Source of the DNA: Hyphomicrobiaceae bacterium | GTDB taxonomy: Bacteria > Pseudomonadota > Alphaproteobacteria > Rhizobiales > Hyphomicrobiaceae | Length of the DNA stretch: 58,754 nucleotides | Reading direction: 5' to 3' | Assembly: GCA_008933705.1 (NCBI GenBank) | Contig: WBUN01000031.1 | Coordinates: 1-58,754, forward strand | Shown: positions 9,757-21,016 of the stretch, piece by piece | Position numbering within the stretch: the first letter of the stretch is position 1 | Layout: every line of letters begins with the position of its first letter | The notes under the pieces: generated by a model | Seen by the model: the letters and a program-made list of their open reading frames with translations, nothing else | Database searches by the model: none | What the model was told of the DNA's origin: nothing | Translations under genes and position numbers: made by a program

Positions 9757-10362
9757 GGAGGGCCTGGCTGCGCGATCCAACGCCATGTTGAGCGCAAGCA
9801 CGTTGACGCGCGGCTCGCCGAGGATACCGAGTACCCGGCCCTCGATGTGGCGATCGACGAGCTGCCGCAGGCGATCCTCGGGCATGTTGCGCGATTTGGC
9901 AACGCGGCGCACCTGGAAGAAGGCGGCCTCGGGCGAGATGTGCGGGTCGAGCCCGCTGCCTGAGGCCGTCACCAGGTCGGTCGGCACCCTGGCGTCCGGA
10001 TTCTCCGCCTTGCGGGTCTCAGCCTCGTTCCTCACGCGCTCGATCAGGGCCTTGCTCGTGGGGCCAAGATTGGAGCCGCCCGAGTTCGCGGCATTGTAGG
10101 GCGCGTCCACCGTCCTGGACGGGTCCTTGGGGTCCGCTGCGACCGTCGCCGAGGGCCTGCCCTGGAAGTAGCGGTCGGCGTTGAACGGCTGGCCTACCAG
10201 GGAGGAGCCGACCACCCTGCCGTCGATCACCACAAGGCTGCCGTTGGCCTGGCTCGGGAACAGCACCTGGGCGACGCCGGTGACAGCCAGGGGGTAGATG
10301 AGCCCCGTGATGAGTGTCAACAGGCCGATCAGCACGAGGGCAGGGCGCAGCTCTCTCAACAT
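9748..10362 (-). CDS. kdpC: K+-transporting ATPase subunit KdpC
   Basis: A 204-residue single-pass membrane subunit. The N-terminal helix is LVLIGLLTLITGLIYPLAVTGVAQ, followed by the family motifs GSLVVIDGRVVGSSLVGQ and YFQGRPSA. The SGGSNLGPTS block and the C-terminal ASGSGLDPHISPEAAFFQVRRVA are also present. In the KdpFABC complex KdpC stabilises the pump and raises ATP affinity. The gene follows kdpB by 12 bp. Length and motifs are normal. Confidence 0.96.
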   Translation of the reverse strand: MLRELRPALVLIGLLTLITGLIYPLAVTGVAQVLFPSQANGSLVVIDGRVVGSSLVGQPFNADRYFQGRPSATVAADPKDPSRTVDAPYNAANSGGSNLGPTSKALIERVRNEAETRKAENPDARVPTDLVTASGSGLDPHISPEAAFFQVRRVAKSRNMPEDRLRQLVDRHIEGRVLGILGEPRVNVLALNMALDRAARPSRP

Positions 10363-10374
10363 GCCAGTCTCTCC

Positions 10375-12486
<2,112 letters not shown>

Positions 12487-12510
12487 GGGTGTGGCTCCGT
12501 AGGGGCCTGG

Positions 12511-14214
12511 TCAGAACAGCATCATGGCGCGCATGGCGAAGTGCTCGGCGATGGGACCGAGCGCCAGCGCGGGGAAGAAGGTGAGCCCGCCGATGATGAG
12601 GATGACGCCCACCAGCAGGCCGACGAACAGGGCGCTGTGCGTCGGGAACGTCCCGGCGGATGCCGGCACGATCTTCTTGGTGACGAGCGAACCCGCAATC
12701 GCCATCGCCGGAATGATGACGAAGTAGCGGCCGATCAGCATGGCGAGGCCGCCGGTGACGTTGTACCAGAGCGTGTTGCCGGTGAAGCCTGCAAACGCCG
12801 AGCCGTTGTTGCCGGTGCTCGACGTGTAGAGATACATGATCTCGCTGAAGCCGTGCGGGCCCGCGTCCTGGACGCTCGAAAGGCCGAACGACGTCACCGT
12901 TGCCACCGCCATGAAGCCCAGGATCGACAGCGGCAGGACGAGGATGGCGAGCATCGCCATCTTCACCTCCTTGGCCTCGATCTTCTTGCCCAAGTACTCG
13001 GGCGTGCGGCCCACCATCAGGCCGGCAACGAACATGGCGACGATCACGAACAGCAGCATGCCGTAGAGGCCCGAGCCGACGCCGCCGAAGATGATCTCGC
13101 CGAGCTGCATCAGGATGATCAGCATCATGCCCCCGACGGGCGTGAAGCTGTCGTGCATGGCGTTGACGGACCCGTTGGAGGCGGCCGTGGTGGCAACCGC
13201 CCACAGGCTCGAATTGACGATGCCGAAGCGGACCTCCTTGCCTTCCATGTTGGCAGGGTGGAGCCCGAGCTGAGCGAACTGCGTGTTGCCGGCGGCCTCG
13301 GCCCAATAGGTGATGGCCACGCTTGCCAGGAACACGATCGACATGGCGGCGTAGAGTGCCCAGCCTTGCCGCTCGTCCCTGACCATGCGGCCGAACGTGT
13401 GGGTAAGCGCCGCCGGGATCAGCAGAATGAAGAGCATCTCGAAAAGGTTGCTGAGCGGCGTGGGGTTCTCGTAGGGGGATGCACCATTGGCATTCCAAAA
13501 ACCGCCGCCGTTGGTGCCGAGCTGCTTGATGGCGACCTGCGAGGCGGCCGGGCCCTGGCTGATCACCTGCTTTGCGCCCTCCAATGTGGTTGCGTCCACA
13601 TAAGGGCTCAGGTTCTGAGGCACGCCCTGCCAGACCAGCACCAGAGCCGAGATGGCAGACAACGGCAGCAGCACATAGAGCGTGCAGCGGGTCATATCCA
13701 CCCAGAAATTGCCGATGGTGTTGGCGGAGGCCCGCGCAAACGCACGGACGAGAGCGATGACAAGCGCGACGCCGGTCGCAGCGGAAACGAAGTTCTGCGT
13801 CGTGAGGCCCAGCATCTGGCTCAAGTAGCCCAGCGTGCTCTCGCCGCCGTAGTTCTGCCAGTTGGTATTGGTAGTGAAGCTGACGGCCGTGTTGAAGGCG
13901 AGGTCAGCGGGAACCGCCGACATGCCCTGCGGATTGAGGGGCAGCCATCCCTGCAGTCGAAGCAATGCGAAAAGCAGAACGAACCCCGCGGCGTTGAAGA
14001 GCAGCATGGCGATCGTGTAGGTGGTCCAGTGCTGCTCGCGCGTCTCCGCGACGCCGGCAGCGCGATAGAGCCACGTCTCGACGGGACGGAGTGCGGGCGA
14101 AAGAAAGGTCCGCTCGCCGTCGAAGACCCTGGCCATGTATCGGCCAAGAGGAACGACGAGGGCCGTCAGGAGCCCGAAGTAGATCGCAATTTGGGTCCAG
14201 CCATTGATGGTCAT
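12511..14214 (-). CDS. kdpA: K+-transporting ATPase subunit KdpA (selectivity-filter subunit)
   Basis: A 567-residue, ten-helix membrane protein of the superfamily of K+ transporters. Recognisable pore segments are [53 protein letters not shown] and [13 protein letters not shown], each with the glycines that line the selectivity filter. KdpA binds and conducts K+, while KdpB powers it. It is the first large gene of the operon, 13 bp after kdpF. Length matches the family. Confidence 0.97.
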   Translation of the reverse strand: MTINGWTQIAIYFGLLTALVVPLGRYMARVFDGERTFLSPALRPVETWLYRAAGVAETREQHWTTYTIAMLLFNAAGFVLLFALLRLQGWLPLNPQGMSAVPADLAFNTAVSFTTNTNWQNYGGESTLGYLSQMLGLTTQNFVSAATGVALVIALVRAFARASANTIGNFWVDMTRCTLYVLLPLSAISALVLVWQGVPQNLSPYVDATTLEGAKQVISQGPAASQVAIKQLGTNGGGFWNANGASPYENPTPLSNLFEMLFILLIPAALTHTFGRMVRDERQGWALYAAMSIVFLASVAITYWAEAAGNTQFAQLGLHPANMEGKEVRFGIVNSSLWAVATTAASNGSVNAMHDSFTPVGGMMLIILMQLGEIIFGGVGSGLYGMLLFVIVAMFVAGLMVGRTPEYLGKKIEAKEVKMAMLAILVLPLSILGFMAVATVTSFGLSSVQDAGPHGFSEIMYLYTSSTGNNGSAFAGFTGNTLWYNVTGGLAMLIGRYFVIIPAMAIAGSLVTKKIVPASAGTFPTHSALFVGLLVGVILIIGGLTFFPALALGPIAEHFAMRAMMLF

Positions 14215-14227
14215 GAGGCGCGCCTCT

Positions 14228-14317
14228 CTAGAACCGTTCCGGGCGCAGCAGGGCGTAGGCCAGATAGGCCAGAACCACCACCGTCACAGCGGCCCCCAAC
14301 ACGTAGTCGATGATCAT
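14228..14317 (-). CDS. kdpF: KdpF, 29-residue lipid-like subunit of the Kdp pump
   Basis: The minus strand from ATG at 14317 to TAG at 14228 encodes 29 residues, starting [15 protein letters not shown] and ending YALLRPERF. It is a single hydrophobic helix followed by the ...LL(R/H)PE(R/K)F tail that marks KdpF. The ribosome-binding site GAGGAGGG lies about six bases upstream. KdpF stabilises the KdpABC complex at the KdpA-KdpB interface. It sits directly before kdpA, as expected. Confidence 0.93.
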   Translation of the reverse strand: MIIDYVLGAAVTVVVLAYLAYALLRPERF

Positions 14318-14327
14318 TCAGCCCTCC

Positions 14328-14411
14328 TCACAATCGATCGCAGCCGGCCACATAGGCCCACGCCAGGGCGAAGAAGCCGAGACCGGCGGCAAGCATGATC
14401 AGGTCCAGCAT
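14328..14411 (-). CDS. 27-residue membrane peptide leading the kdp operon
   Basis: From ATG at 14411 the minus strand encodes MLDLIMLAAGLGFFALAWAY followed by VAGCDRL and a stop, ten bases before kdpF. It is one transmembrane helix with a short polar tail; the preceding GGGAGC is a plausible ribosome-binding site. Small peptides of this type, ending in a Cys-(Asp/Glu)-Arg-Leu-like tail, are, from memory, found ahead of kdpF in other alpha- and betaproteobacteria, but I know of no assigned function. Position and type suggest an accessory subunit or regulator of the Kdp pump. A chance frame cannot be fully excluded. Confidence 0.7.
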   Translation of the reverse strand: MLDLIMLAAGLGFFALAWAYVAGCDRL

Positions 14412-14766
14412 GGGGTGCTCCCAGAGGATGTGCGGCGGCCGCAGAGCCGGGCCGCTGCACCAGGCCTCGCCTCGGCTGCGAACCGGACGCGGCCGAACTC
14501 GCGCTTGGCAGGCGGCAGACATTTGCTGATGGGCGCATATGAAATCGAGGGCGGCCGAGAGCCTTCCTCATAAAGATTTCATATAGGGCTTGAGGCAAAC
14601 GGCTTGAGGCCGGTCGCTCTCATGGCGTCCGGCCCGGTCGGCAGAGGCTGTCCCATTCCGAATCCGGGAACGGGCGCTCGCCAATTGGCGGCAGGAATTG
14701 ATGCGAGGATCCGAGATCGCGGCGAATGCCAACCCACAATGCGGCGCCCGTGCTATGCGCGCCGCC
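14412..14766. other. 355-bp gap: probable kdp promoter region
   Basis: No gene is seen. The region lies upstream of the kdp operon and downstream of the MFS gene, both on the minus strand. It contains an AT-rich pocket at about 14535-14590, which includes a 10-bp inverted repeat listed separately. The rest is GC-rich and unremarkable, with a short partly palindromic stretch around 14650-14672. Confidence 0.5.
14537..14584 (-). promoter_or_regulatory. Perfect 10-bp inverted repeat upstream of kdp; candidate KdpE operator
   Basis: ATATGAAATC at 14537-14546 and GATTTCATAT at 14575-14584 are perfect inverted copies 38 bp apart centre to centre, in the only AT-rich pocket upstream of the operon. 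They lie about 125-175 bp before the first kdp start codon. On the minus strand CTATAT at 14586-14581 could serve as a -10 box. KdpE as the binder is inference from location. Confidence 0.4.
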
Positions 14767-15960
14767 TCACGGCGGGGTCATTTCAGGCGTCGTCCGCAGC
14801 GCAGTGCGGCCGATGCTGTTGGCCTGCCTCTGATGCAGCCAGACGCACAGGCATGAACACAAGAGCAGGATGGCGCCGAAATCGAATGTGGATGATGAGG
14901 CTCCCAGCCAGCCCGCGATGGCCCCACCGAGCAACGGACCAGCCACCATGCCGATGTAGAACACCGTGAAGTAGATGCCCATGCCGACGGCGCGCGTGCC
15001 TGGCCCGAGAATGCGCGCCGGCAGGCTCATGATCGCACCGGCGGGCAGGCCTGCAACGATGCCGAGCGCGGCAAAGATCAGAAGCACCGTGTCAAACCTC
15101 GTTGCCGCCACGAGCAGCGCGGCAAATGCGAGGCATCCAGCAACAATGAACTCGATCGGCCGTTCGCCCCGATCGGCGATGTAGCCGCCCACAGGAACGG
15201 ATACCGCAACCAGCCACAGCGCAAGGCTCACGGTGGAGCCGGCCGCTTCGATCGTCCAGCCGCGCTCGACCAGCATCGACGGCCCGAACCCGAACACCAT
15301 GGCAAAACCGGCATTGTAGAGGCTCCAGGTGAGCCCTGCGGTGACAACGGCCATGGTCGTGGCGCGATCAGGCATTGCGCCACCGGACAAGGCCGTCGAG
15401 ACGTTCGGGGGCTCCCGGTACAGCCAAGCGAGCGCGATCAAGCCGAGAAATACCAGCGCTGTGCAGATCAAGAACACCATGGGCACGCCATGGGCAACTG
15501 CGATCAGGGGCAGGCCGACAAGACCGAGCGCAATGCCGACCGGCCACGAGTTCACAAAGATCGCCATGGCCGTGGCGATCTCCCGCCCCGCGAACCAATC
15601 GGCAATCATCTTCGACATGAGCACGTTGAGCAGAACGCCGCCGATGCCGGCGATGAGCCTGCCTGTGATCTGTCCGCTCCAGGACTGGGCCACGCCCATG
15701 ATGATGCCGCCGACAGTCATCAACGCGAGGCCGACCATGACACATCTCTTGTCTCCGAATGCCCGGCCGAGCGCGCCGCCCGGCAGGGCGAGCGCCATGC
15801 CGGGCGCCAAATAGAGGCCGATCAGCAGGCCGATGTCGGCAATGCCTACCAGGTAATCCTGCATGAGGAGGGGAGCGACAGCGGCGACGCTCTGATACTG
15901 GACCGCCATCGCAGTCCGCACCGCAAACAGCAGCGCCAGGACGCCCCACCGCATGGACAT
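14767..15960 (-). CDS. MFS transporter (CynX/nitrate-nitrite-like family)
   Basis: A 397-residue major facilitator protein with twelve predicted helices in two halves. The loop between helices 2 and 3 carries the signature-like GGALGRAFGDKRCVMVG, and YIADRGERPIEF occupies the equivalent place in the second half. The helix GRLIAGIGGVLLNVLMSKMIADWF is typical of the cyanate/nitrate-like branch. The substrate cannot be read from sequence. It stands apart: 355 bp of non-coding DNA separate it from kdp, and a palindromic element and a divergent dehydrogenase lie upstream. A second start two codons later is possible. Confidence 0.82.
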   Translation of the reverse strand: MSMRWGVLALLFAVRTAMAVQYQSVAAVAPLLMQDYLVGIADIGLLIGLYLAPGMALALPGGALGRAFGDKRCVMVGLALMTVGGIIMGVAQSWSGQITGRLIAGIGGVLLNVLMSKMIADWFAGREIATAMAIFVNSWPVGIALGLVGLPLIAVAHGVPMVFLICTALVFLGLIALAWLYREPPNVSTALSGGAMPDRATTMAVVTAGLTWSLYNAGFAMVFGFGPSMLVERGWTIEAAGSTVSLALWLVAVSVPVGGYIADRGERPIEFIVAGCLAFAALLVAATRFDTVLLIFAALGIVAGLPAGAIMSLPARILGPGTRAVGMGIYFTVFYIGMVAGPLLGGAIAGWLGASSSTFDFGAILLLCSCLCVWLHQRQANSIGRTALRTTPEMTPP

Positions 15961-16343
15961 GAATATGATCCCTTATGAAAAATCAGCCGGATGGAGGCCC
16001 CCGACACGAAACCTCCCCTCGTTAGCATCAACTGAAACGATCCGTCTACCGCGCACGCCCAGCTGCGTCGCGACATGCTGGGCCGGCACCCGTCCCCGTC
16101 GTCAGGCCTCCGCAGCGCAACACGGCAGAAGTTCGCAACCGTGGGTGCCTCGAAGGTGGGCGAACTTCGGATTCAAGGGAGGCACCAGATTCCCATGATT
16201 TCCGGTGTGGTCTATGGTTCAGAAGTGTCCTCGCAACCTCCCCAGCCAAGGCAGGGGAACTTCTGAGCCACCACAAACCACGCCAGGCACGGGCTTGGGC
16301 GCATCACAGCACTCGCGCGCACTGGCAACATCGGTGATCTCGC
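15961..16343. other. Gap between divergent genes holding a palindromic repeat element
   Basis: No gene is seen in this 383-bp gap. The first ~150 bases should contain the MFS promoter. The stretch 16124-16281 is a dispersed palindromic element (listed separately), and about 60 bp remain before the dehydrogenase start for its promoter. Confidence 0.6.
16124..16281. repeat. Dispersed palindromic element, two-part copy
   Basis: The left part (about 16124-16175) is a reverse-complement match to 58540-58595: AGAAGTTCGC, then GGTGCCTCGAAGGTGGGCGA, then the arm GAACTTCGG. The right part (16186-16281) matches 56265-56357 in direct orientation over about 90 bp, including a hairpin with arms GGTTCAGAAG and CTTCTGAGCC. 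Both parts are near-palindromic and non-coding. Confidence 0.75.
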
Positions 16344-17420
16344 ATGAAGACATACTCAATCGCGGCAATCCCTGGCGACGGCATCGGCACGGAGGTCGTC
16401 GCGTGCGGACTCCAGGTGCTGGACGCCATTGCCAAGCGTGACGGCAGCTTCAAGTTCAAGTTCGACCACTTCGATTGGGGCGGTGAGTATTACAAGAAGC
16501 ACGGCCGCATGATGCCGGTTGATGGCCGCGACCAGATCAGGAAGCACGACGCCATCCTGTTCGGCTCGGCGGGGCATCCGGAGATCCCGGACCACATCAC
16601 CCTATGGGGCCTGCGTCTTGCCATCTGCCAGCCGTTCGACCAGTACGCCAATGTGCGCCCGACGCGCGTCCTGCCGGGGATCACGTCGCCCCTGCGCAAT
16701 GTGAAGGACAAGGAGCTCGACTGGGTCATCGTGCGCGAGAACTCCGAGGGCGAGTACGCTGGCGTCGGCGGACGGGTACACCAGGGCTCGCCCCTGGAAG
16801 CTGCCACGGACGTCGCCATGTTCACGCGCCCCGGCGTCGAGCGCATCATGCGGTTTGCCTTCCGCCTGGCGCAATCGCGGCCACGCAAGCATCTGACCGT
16901 CGTCACCAAGTCGAACGCCCAGCGTCATGCCATGGTGATGTGGGACGAGATCGCAACCGAGGTCGCGGCCGGGTTCAAGGACGTGACATGGGACAAGATG
17001 CTGGTCGACGCCATGACCGTGCGAATGGTGATGCGGCCCGAGACGCTCGACACGATCGTGGCGACCAATCTGCACGCCGACATCCTTTCTGACCTCGCTG
17101 CGGCTCTGGCAGGCTCGCTTGGGATAGCGCCCACGGCCAATCTCAATCCCGAGCGGAAGTTTCCTTCCATGTTCGAGCCGATACACGGGTCGGCGTTCGA
17201 CATCATGGGCAAGGGTGTGGCGAATCCGATCGGCACTTTCTGGTCGGCCGTGATGATGCTCGATCACGTGGGCGAGAGGGTCGCCGCCGGCCGCCTCATG
17301 CGGGCGATCGAGCGGGTGACCGCCGACAAGCGCTTGCATACGCCGGATCTGGGCGGCACGGCCAGGACCGCTGACGTGACGGCAGCCGTGGTTGATGCAA
17401 TTCATGGCGCCAACGCCTGA
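16344..17420 (+). CDS. Tartrate / D-malate dehydrogenase-like enzyme (isopropylmalate dehydrogenase family)
   Basis: A 358-residue decarboxylating beta-hydroxyacid dehydrogenase. Visible are the N-terminal IAAIPGDGIGTEVV, the substrate region LRLAICQPFDQYANVRPTR, the catalytic IVRENSEGEYAGVGG and the metal-binding Asp set in ATNLHADILSDLAAALAGSLG. The cofactor loop is FEPIHGSAFDIMGKGVANP. The segment SAGHPEIPDHITLWGLRL with WGGEYY is characteristic of the tartrate dehydrogenase/D-malate dehydrogenase branch rather than LeuB. It would convert D-malate to pyruvate or tartrate to oxaloglycolate using NAD+ and a divalent metal. Its place directly before dctBD and the C4-dicarboxylate transporter fits this. 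No strong ribosome-binding site is seen. Confidence 0.85.
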   Translation: MKTYSIAAIPGDGIGTEVVACGLQVLDAIAKRDGSFKFKFDHFDWGGEYYKKHGRMMPVDGRDQIRKHDAILFGSAGHPEIPDHITLWGLRLAICQPFDQYANVRPTRVLPGITSPLRNVKDKELDWVIVRENSEGEYAGVGGRVHQGSPLEAATDVAMFTRPGVERIMRFAFRLAQSRPRKHLTVVTKSNAQRHAMVMWDEIATEVAAGFKDVTWDKMLVDAMTVRMVMRPETLDTIVATNLHADILSDLAAALAGSLGIAPTANLNPERKFPSMFEPIHGSAFDIMGKGVANPIGTFWSAVMMLDHVGERVAAGRLMRAIERVTADKRLHTPDLGGTARTADVTAAVVDAIHGANA

Positions 17421-17616
17421 GGAGCGTGAAGCCCGCTGAAGGATCGGCCAACGAGTGGCGGATCTTGCATCGCGGACGCGCGAGCTTCTGCCGGCGACGC
17501 GCGCATGGGGGCGATGCGGTCCGGGAGCCGTCCAATGCCCCTTGACCGCGTCGGGACAAGGGCAGACTCTCGGCATCATGGGTACGCCGCCTTGCATCCC
17601 CGGTGACCCGCAGATC

Positions 17617-19491
17617 ATGGCCGCGAGCAGTCGCATAACCAAGAGAAGAGCTCTTTTGCTGGTTGCCGCGATGTGGCTTGCGGCCGCCTCGGCACTCACG
17701 TGGATGACATACCGGCAAGCTGGCCAAGCCTACATCGCCGCACTCGAGCAGCGGGCGCACGCAACGTTGGAGCTGATCGGGGAGAACCTCAAGGGAGAGG
17801 TCGCCAAGTTCCACAGCGTGCCGTTGCTGATCGCGCGCAATCCGGCGGTCATGCGTTCCCTGCGCGAGTCCTCGGCCGGCGACGAACTCAAGGAGATGGA
17901 CCGCGAGCTCGAGGAGATCAATCGCGCGATGGGCGCTGCGGCGACCTACTTGATGGATGCGCAGGGTCTAACGATTGCGGCCAGCAACTGGGCCGGCCCC
18001 AAGTCCTTCGTCGGCCGCAACTTTGCCTTCCGCCCATATTTCCGGGATGCCATCGGCGGCGGCAATGGCCGTTATCTGGCGGTCGGGACGACATCGGATG
18101 AGGCCGGCTATTACTTTTCCGCGCCGGTCAAATCCGCTGACGCGATCCTGGGCGTAGCGGTCGTGAAGATGGGGCTTGACTCGCTGAGCACGGGTTGGGC
18201 TGGCCTCGGCGCCGAGGTCATCGTCTCGGATCTGAACGGAGTGGTGTTCCTCAGCAGCCGACCCGAGTGGAGCTTCCGCGCGCTCAAACCGCTCACGGGC
18301 GAGGAGCTGCAGCAACTAACGCGTTCCCTCAAATACGGCAGCCGACAGATCGAGCCGATACCATTGCAGAAGATACCGCCGGATCCGGGACAGGACCCTG
18401 CCAGGGCCAGCCTCCTCCGCGACCGGGGACCCGACCCGCAGGGCAGGCGCAACGTTGAGTATCTGACCGCGGAGCGCGGCGTGCAAGGTACGGAATGGCG
18501 GGTCACGCTGCTTGTGCCGACCGCCGAGGCACGTCGCAACGCGCAGTTGGCTGCAGCCCTTGCCGGCACGGGGTTGCTGCTGCTGTCGGCGCTCGTATTG
18601 TCGATCCTGCAGCGCGGGCAGCGCTGGCGTTCGCGCGTGCGCAAGGAGCAGAAGGTCCGCGATGAGCTCGAGCAGCGCGTCGCCGAGCGCACGCAAGACC
18701 TTTCATTGACGGTAGCGCAGCTTCGCACCGAGAACGCGGAGCGGCTGCGCGTGGAGAAGAATCTGAGAGAGGCGCAGGCTGGCCTTGTCCAGGCCGCCAA
18801 GCTCGCCGCGCTCGGCCAGATGTCGGCCGGCATCAGCCACGAACTCAACCAGCCGCTGGCAGCTTCGCGCGCCTATGCGGAGAACGCGCTGGCTTTCCTA
18901 GGGCGTGGGCAGCCCGAGCGGGTGGAAGAGAACCTGACGCAGATCACGGCTCTGGCGGATCGGATGGGACGCATCATCCGTCACCTGCGCACCTATGCGC
19001 GCGAGGAGGTCCTGGAGCTCAGGCCCACGGCGGTTTGCTCGGCGATCCGCGAGGCGCTGGCCCTGCTCGACCAGCGCATTCGCAGCGAAGGCGTGACGGT
19101 CTTTGCCGATCTGCCGGCGAGAGAGGTCTTTGTCATGGGGGGCGACATTCGCCTGCAACAGGTCTTCGTCAACATCCTGACCAATGGCATCGATGCCATG
19201 GAAGGGCGCACGCAGAAGGCGCTGCACATCGGACTTGGGCTGCACAACGACTCCGTCCGCGTGCGCATCCGCGATACCGGGCCTGGCATCCCGCCCGAGA
19301 GCGCGCAGAGGGTCTTTGATCCCTTCTTCACAACCAAGGAGGTGGGCCGGGGGCTCGGACTGGGGCTCTCGATCACCTATGGGATCGTGAAGCAGTTCGG
19401 CGGGGGGATCGAGGTCGCCAACGACGAACAGGGGGGAGCCGTGTTCCTCGTCAGCCTCAAGCCATGCCCGGATGTGGAGAAGGCCGCGTGA
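17617..19491 (+). CDS. dctB: C4-dicarboxylate sensor histidine kinase DctB
   Basis: About 624 residues. A transmembrane helix near residues 10-30 and a second near 320-345 enclose a periplasmic double-Cache sensing region. A cytoplasmic coiled coil (EQRVAERTQDL...) leads to the kinase core, with His408 in GISHELNQPLAASRAYAENAL, an N box at VNILTNGIDAM, and DTGPGIPPES plus VGRGLGLGLSITYGIV. This layout is that of DctB, which senses external dicarboxylates and phosphorylates DctD. The start at 17617 places the first helix at the N-terminus; an ATG at 17578 is also possible and neither has a strong ribosome-binding site. It overlaps dctD by four bases. Confidence 0.92.
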   Translation: MAASSRITKRRALLLVAAMWLAAASALTWMTYRQAGQAYIAALEQRAHATLELIGENLKGEVAKFHSVPLLIARNPAVMRSLRESSAGDELKEMDRELEEINRAMGAAATYLMDAQGLTIAASNWAGPKSFVGRNFAFRPYFRDAIGGGNGRYLAVGTTSDEAGYYFSAPVKSADAILGVAVVKMGLDSLSTGWAGLGAEVIVSDLNGVVFLSSRPEWSFRALKPLTGEELQQLTRSLKYGSRQIEPIPLQKIPPDPGQDPARASLLRDRGPDPQGRRNVEYLTAERGVQGTEWRVTLLVPTAEARRNAQLAAALAGTGLLLLSALVLSILQRGQRWRSRVRKEQKVRDELEQRVAERTQDLSLTVAQLRTENAERLRVEKNLREAQAGLVQAAKLAALGQMSAGISHELNQPLAASRAYAENALAFLGRGQPERVEENLTQITALADRMGRIIRHLRTYAREEVLELRPTAVCSAIREALALLDQRIRSEGVTVFADLPAREVFVMGGDIRLQQVFVNILTNGIDAMEGRTQKALHIGLGLHNDSVRVRIRDTGPGIPPESAQRVFDPFFTTKEVGRGLGLGLSITYGIVKQFGGGIEVANDEQGGAVFLVSLKPCPDVEKAA

Positions 19492-20837
19492 ATCTGGAGA
19501 TCCTCCTCATCGATGATGAGCCGCACATGCGCGAGGCCGCCGCGCAGGCGCTCGAGCTCGCCGATCTTCCCGGCACCACGGTGCGCTCCTTTGAGGGGGC
19601 CGCGGAGGCGCTGGCCGAGATCGGCGACGATTTCGCTGGGATCCTCATCTCGGATATCAAGATGCCGGGCATGGACGGCCTCGTACTCCTCGGCAAGGTG
19701 CGGGAGATCGACTCCGAATTGCCCATTATCCTCGTTACCGGCCACGGCGACATTCCTCTGGCGATTCAGGCGATCCGCGCCGGCGCCTACGAGTTCATCG
19801 AGAAGCCGTACCCCACGGAGCTGCTGGTCGAGGCGGCGCGGCGCGCGCTCGATCGCCGCCGCCTGGTGCTCGACAATCGCGCGCTGCGGCGGCGGCTGAC
19901 CGCGGATCGCAGCGAGCAGGCCATCCTCGGGCAATCGGCAGCCGTCGAGAGCCTGCGCAGGCAGGTGGTTGCATTCGCCGCGACGGATGCCGACGTGCTG
20001 ATCCTGGGCGAGACCGGATCCGGCAAGGAACTCGTTGCCAGGACGCTTCATCGCCTAAGCGCGCGCAGGGAGGCCCGCTTCCTTGCCATCAACTGCGGTG
20101 CCCTGCCCGAGACGATGATCGAGAGCGAGCTGTTCGGACACGAGGCCGGTGCCTTCACGGGCGCACAGAAGCGACGCATCGGCAAGTTCGAGCACGCTTC
20201 GGGCGGAACGCTGTTCCTCGACGAGATCGAGAGCATGCCGCGCGATTTGCAGGTTCGCCTTCTGCGTGTGCTGCAGGAGCGATCCATCGAGCGCCTTGGC
20301 TCGAACGAGACGATCGATATCGACGTGCGCGTGGTGGCGGCGACCAAGGTCGATCTGCGCGCAGCGGCTGCCGACGGCAGCTTCCGCGAGGATCTCTTCT
20401 ACCGATTGAATGTGCTGGAGATCGATGTGCCGCCCCTCAGAGAGCGCGTCGAGGACGTGCCGGTGCTCTTCCGCGCCTTCCTCGCTCAAGTCGCCGAGCG
20501 CAACCGCGCTCCGGCGCCGGACGTGGACGCCGACACGCTCGCGCTGCTGCTGCAGCATCCCTGGCCTGGCAACGTGCGCGAGCTGCAGAACGTTGCATTG
20601 CGGTTCGCGCATGGACTTGGCATCTGCCTCCTGCCGCCGGGCGCCGCCGCTTTGGGTCCGACAGCCACGCTCGCCGATCGCATGGCCATGATCGAGTGCC
20701 AGCTCGTGCGCCACGAGCTGGACCGCCAGCTCGGCAATCTCAAGCCGACCTACGAAGCGCTCGGCATCTCCCGCAAGACGCTCTATGACAAGATGCGCCG
20801 CTACGGCCTCGGCAGGCCGCCGCCCGACGACGATTGA
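19488..20837 (+). CDS. dctD: Sigma-54-dependent response regulator DctD
   Basis: A 449-residue NtrC-family activator. The receiver domain has acidic residues in LLIDDEP and phospho-acceptor Asp56 in LISDIKMPGMDG. The AAA+ domain has Walker A GETGSGKELVAR, the sigma-54-contacting GAFTGA loop, and Walker B TLFLDEIE. A C-terminal Fis-type helix-turn-helix follows (LGNLKPTYEALGISRKTLYDKMRRYGL). The GTG start at 19488 overlaps the dctB stop as GTGA and is preceded by GGAGAAGG. A longer start inside dctB is less likely. Phosphorylated DctD should activate the -24/-12 promoter before dctP. Confidence 0.94.
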   Translation: MNLEILLIDDEPHMREAAAQALELADLPGTTVRSFEGAAEALAEIGDDFAGILISDIKMPGMDGLVLLGKVREIDSELPIILVTGHGDIPLAIQAIRAGAYEFIEKPYPTELLVEAARRALDRRRLVLDNRALRRRLTADRSEQAILGQSAAVESLRRQVVAFAATDADVLILGETGSGKELVARTLHRLSARREARFLAINCGALPETMIESELFGHEAGAFTGAQKRRIGKFEHASGGTLFLDEIESMPRDLQVRLLRVLQERSIERLGSNETIDIDVRVVAATKVDLRAAAADGSFREDLFYRLNVLEIDVPPLRERVEDVPVLFRAFLAQVAERNRAPAPDVDADTLALLLQHPWPGNVRELQNVALRFAHGLGICLLPPGAAALGPTATLADRMAMIECQLVRHELDRQLGNLKPTYEALGISRKTLYDKMRRYGLGRPPPDDD

Positions 20838-20855
20838 CCGCCCGCTGCCGGCCGA

Positions 20856-20908
20856 TGTGTGGATGGCCACACAAGCTCTGCGGGCGCATGTGTAGGGCCC
20901 GACCCACG
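20856..20908 (+). promoter_or_regulatory. Inverted repeats upstream of dctP; candidate DctD-binding sites
   Basis: TGTGTGGATGGCCACACA at 20856-20873 is an inverted repeat with 7-bp perfect arms around a 4-bp centre. A weaker related pattern, TGTGTAGGGC...ACCCACG, follows at 20889-20908, about three helical turns downstream. They lie 110-160 bp upstream of the sigma-54 promoter, the normal distance for an NtrC-type activator, and directly after dctD. Assignment to DctD is inference. Confidence 0.55.
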
Positions 20909-21016
20909 CGCCGATCACAGGCCTCGAGGCGCCACGACCGCAGATCCACCCTCAACGGATTGTCTTTCAACGGCTTGACGTGGGCTCGCCGCGCATTGAG
21001 CACGCCCTGCCCACAC

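Noticed and set aside
16285-16300. Possible sigma-54 promoter AGGCACGGGCTTGGGC before the tartrate/D-malate dehydrogenase
   Set aside because: The GG element is followed by GG instead of GC at the required ten-base spacing, so it does not fit the -24/-12 rule.
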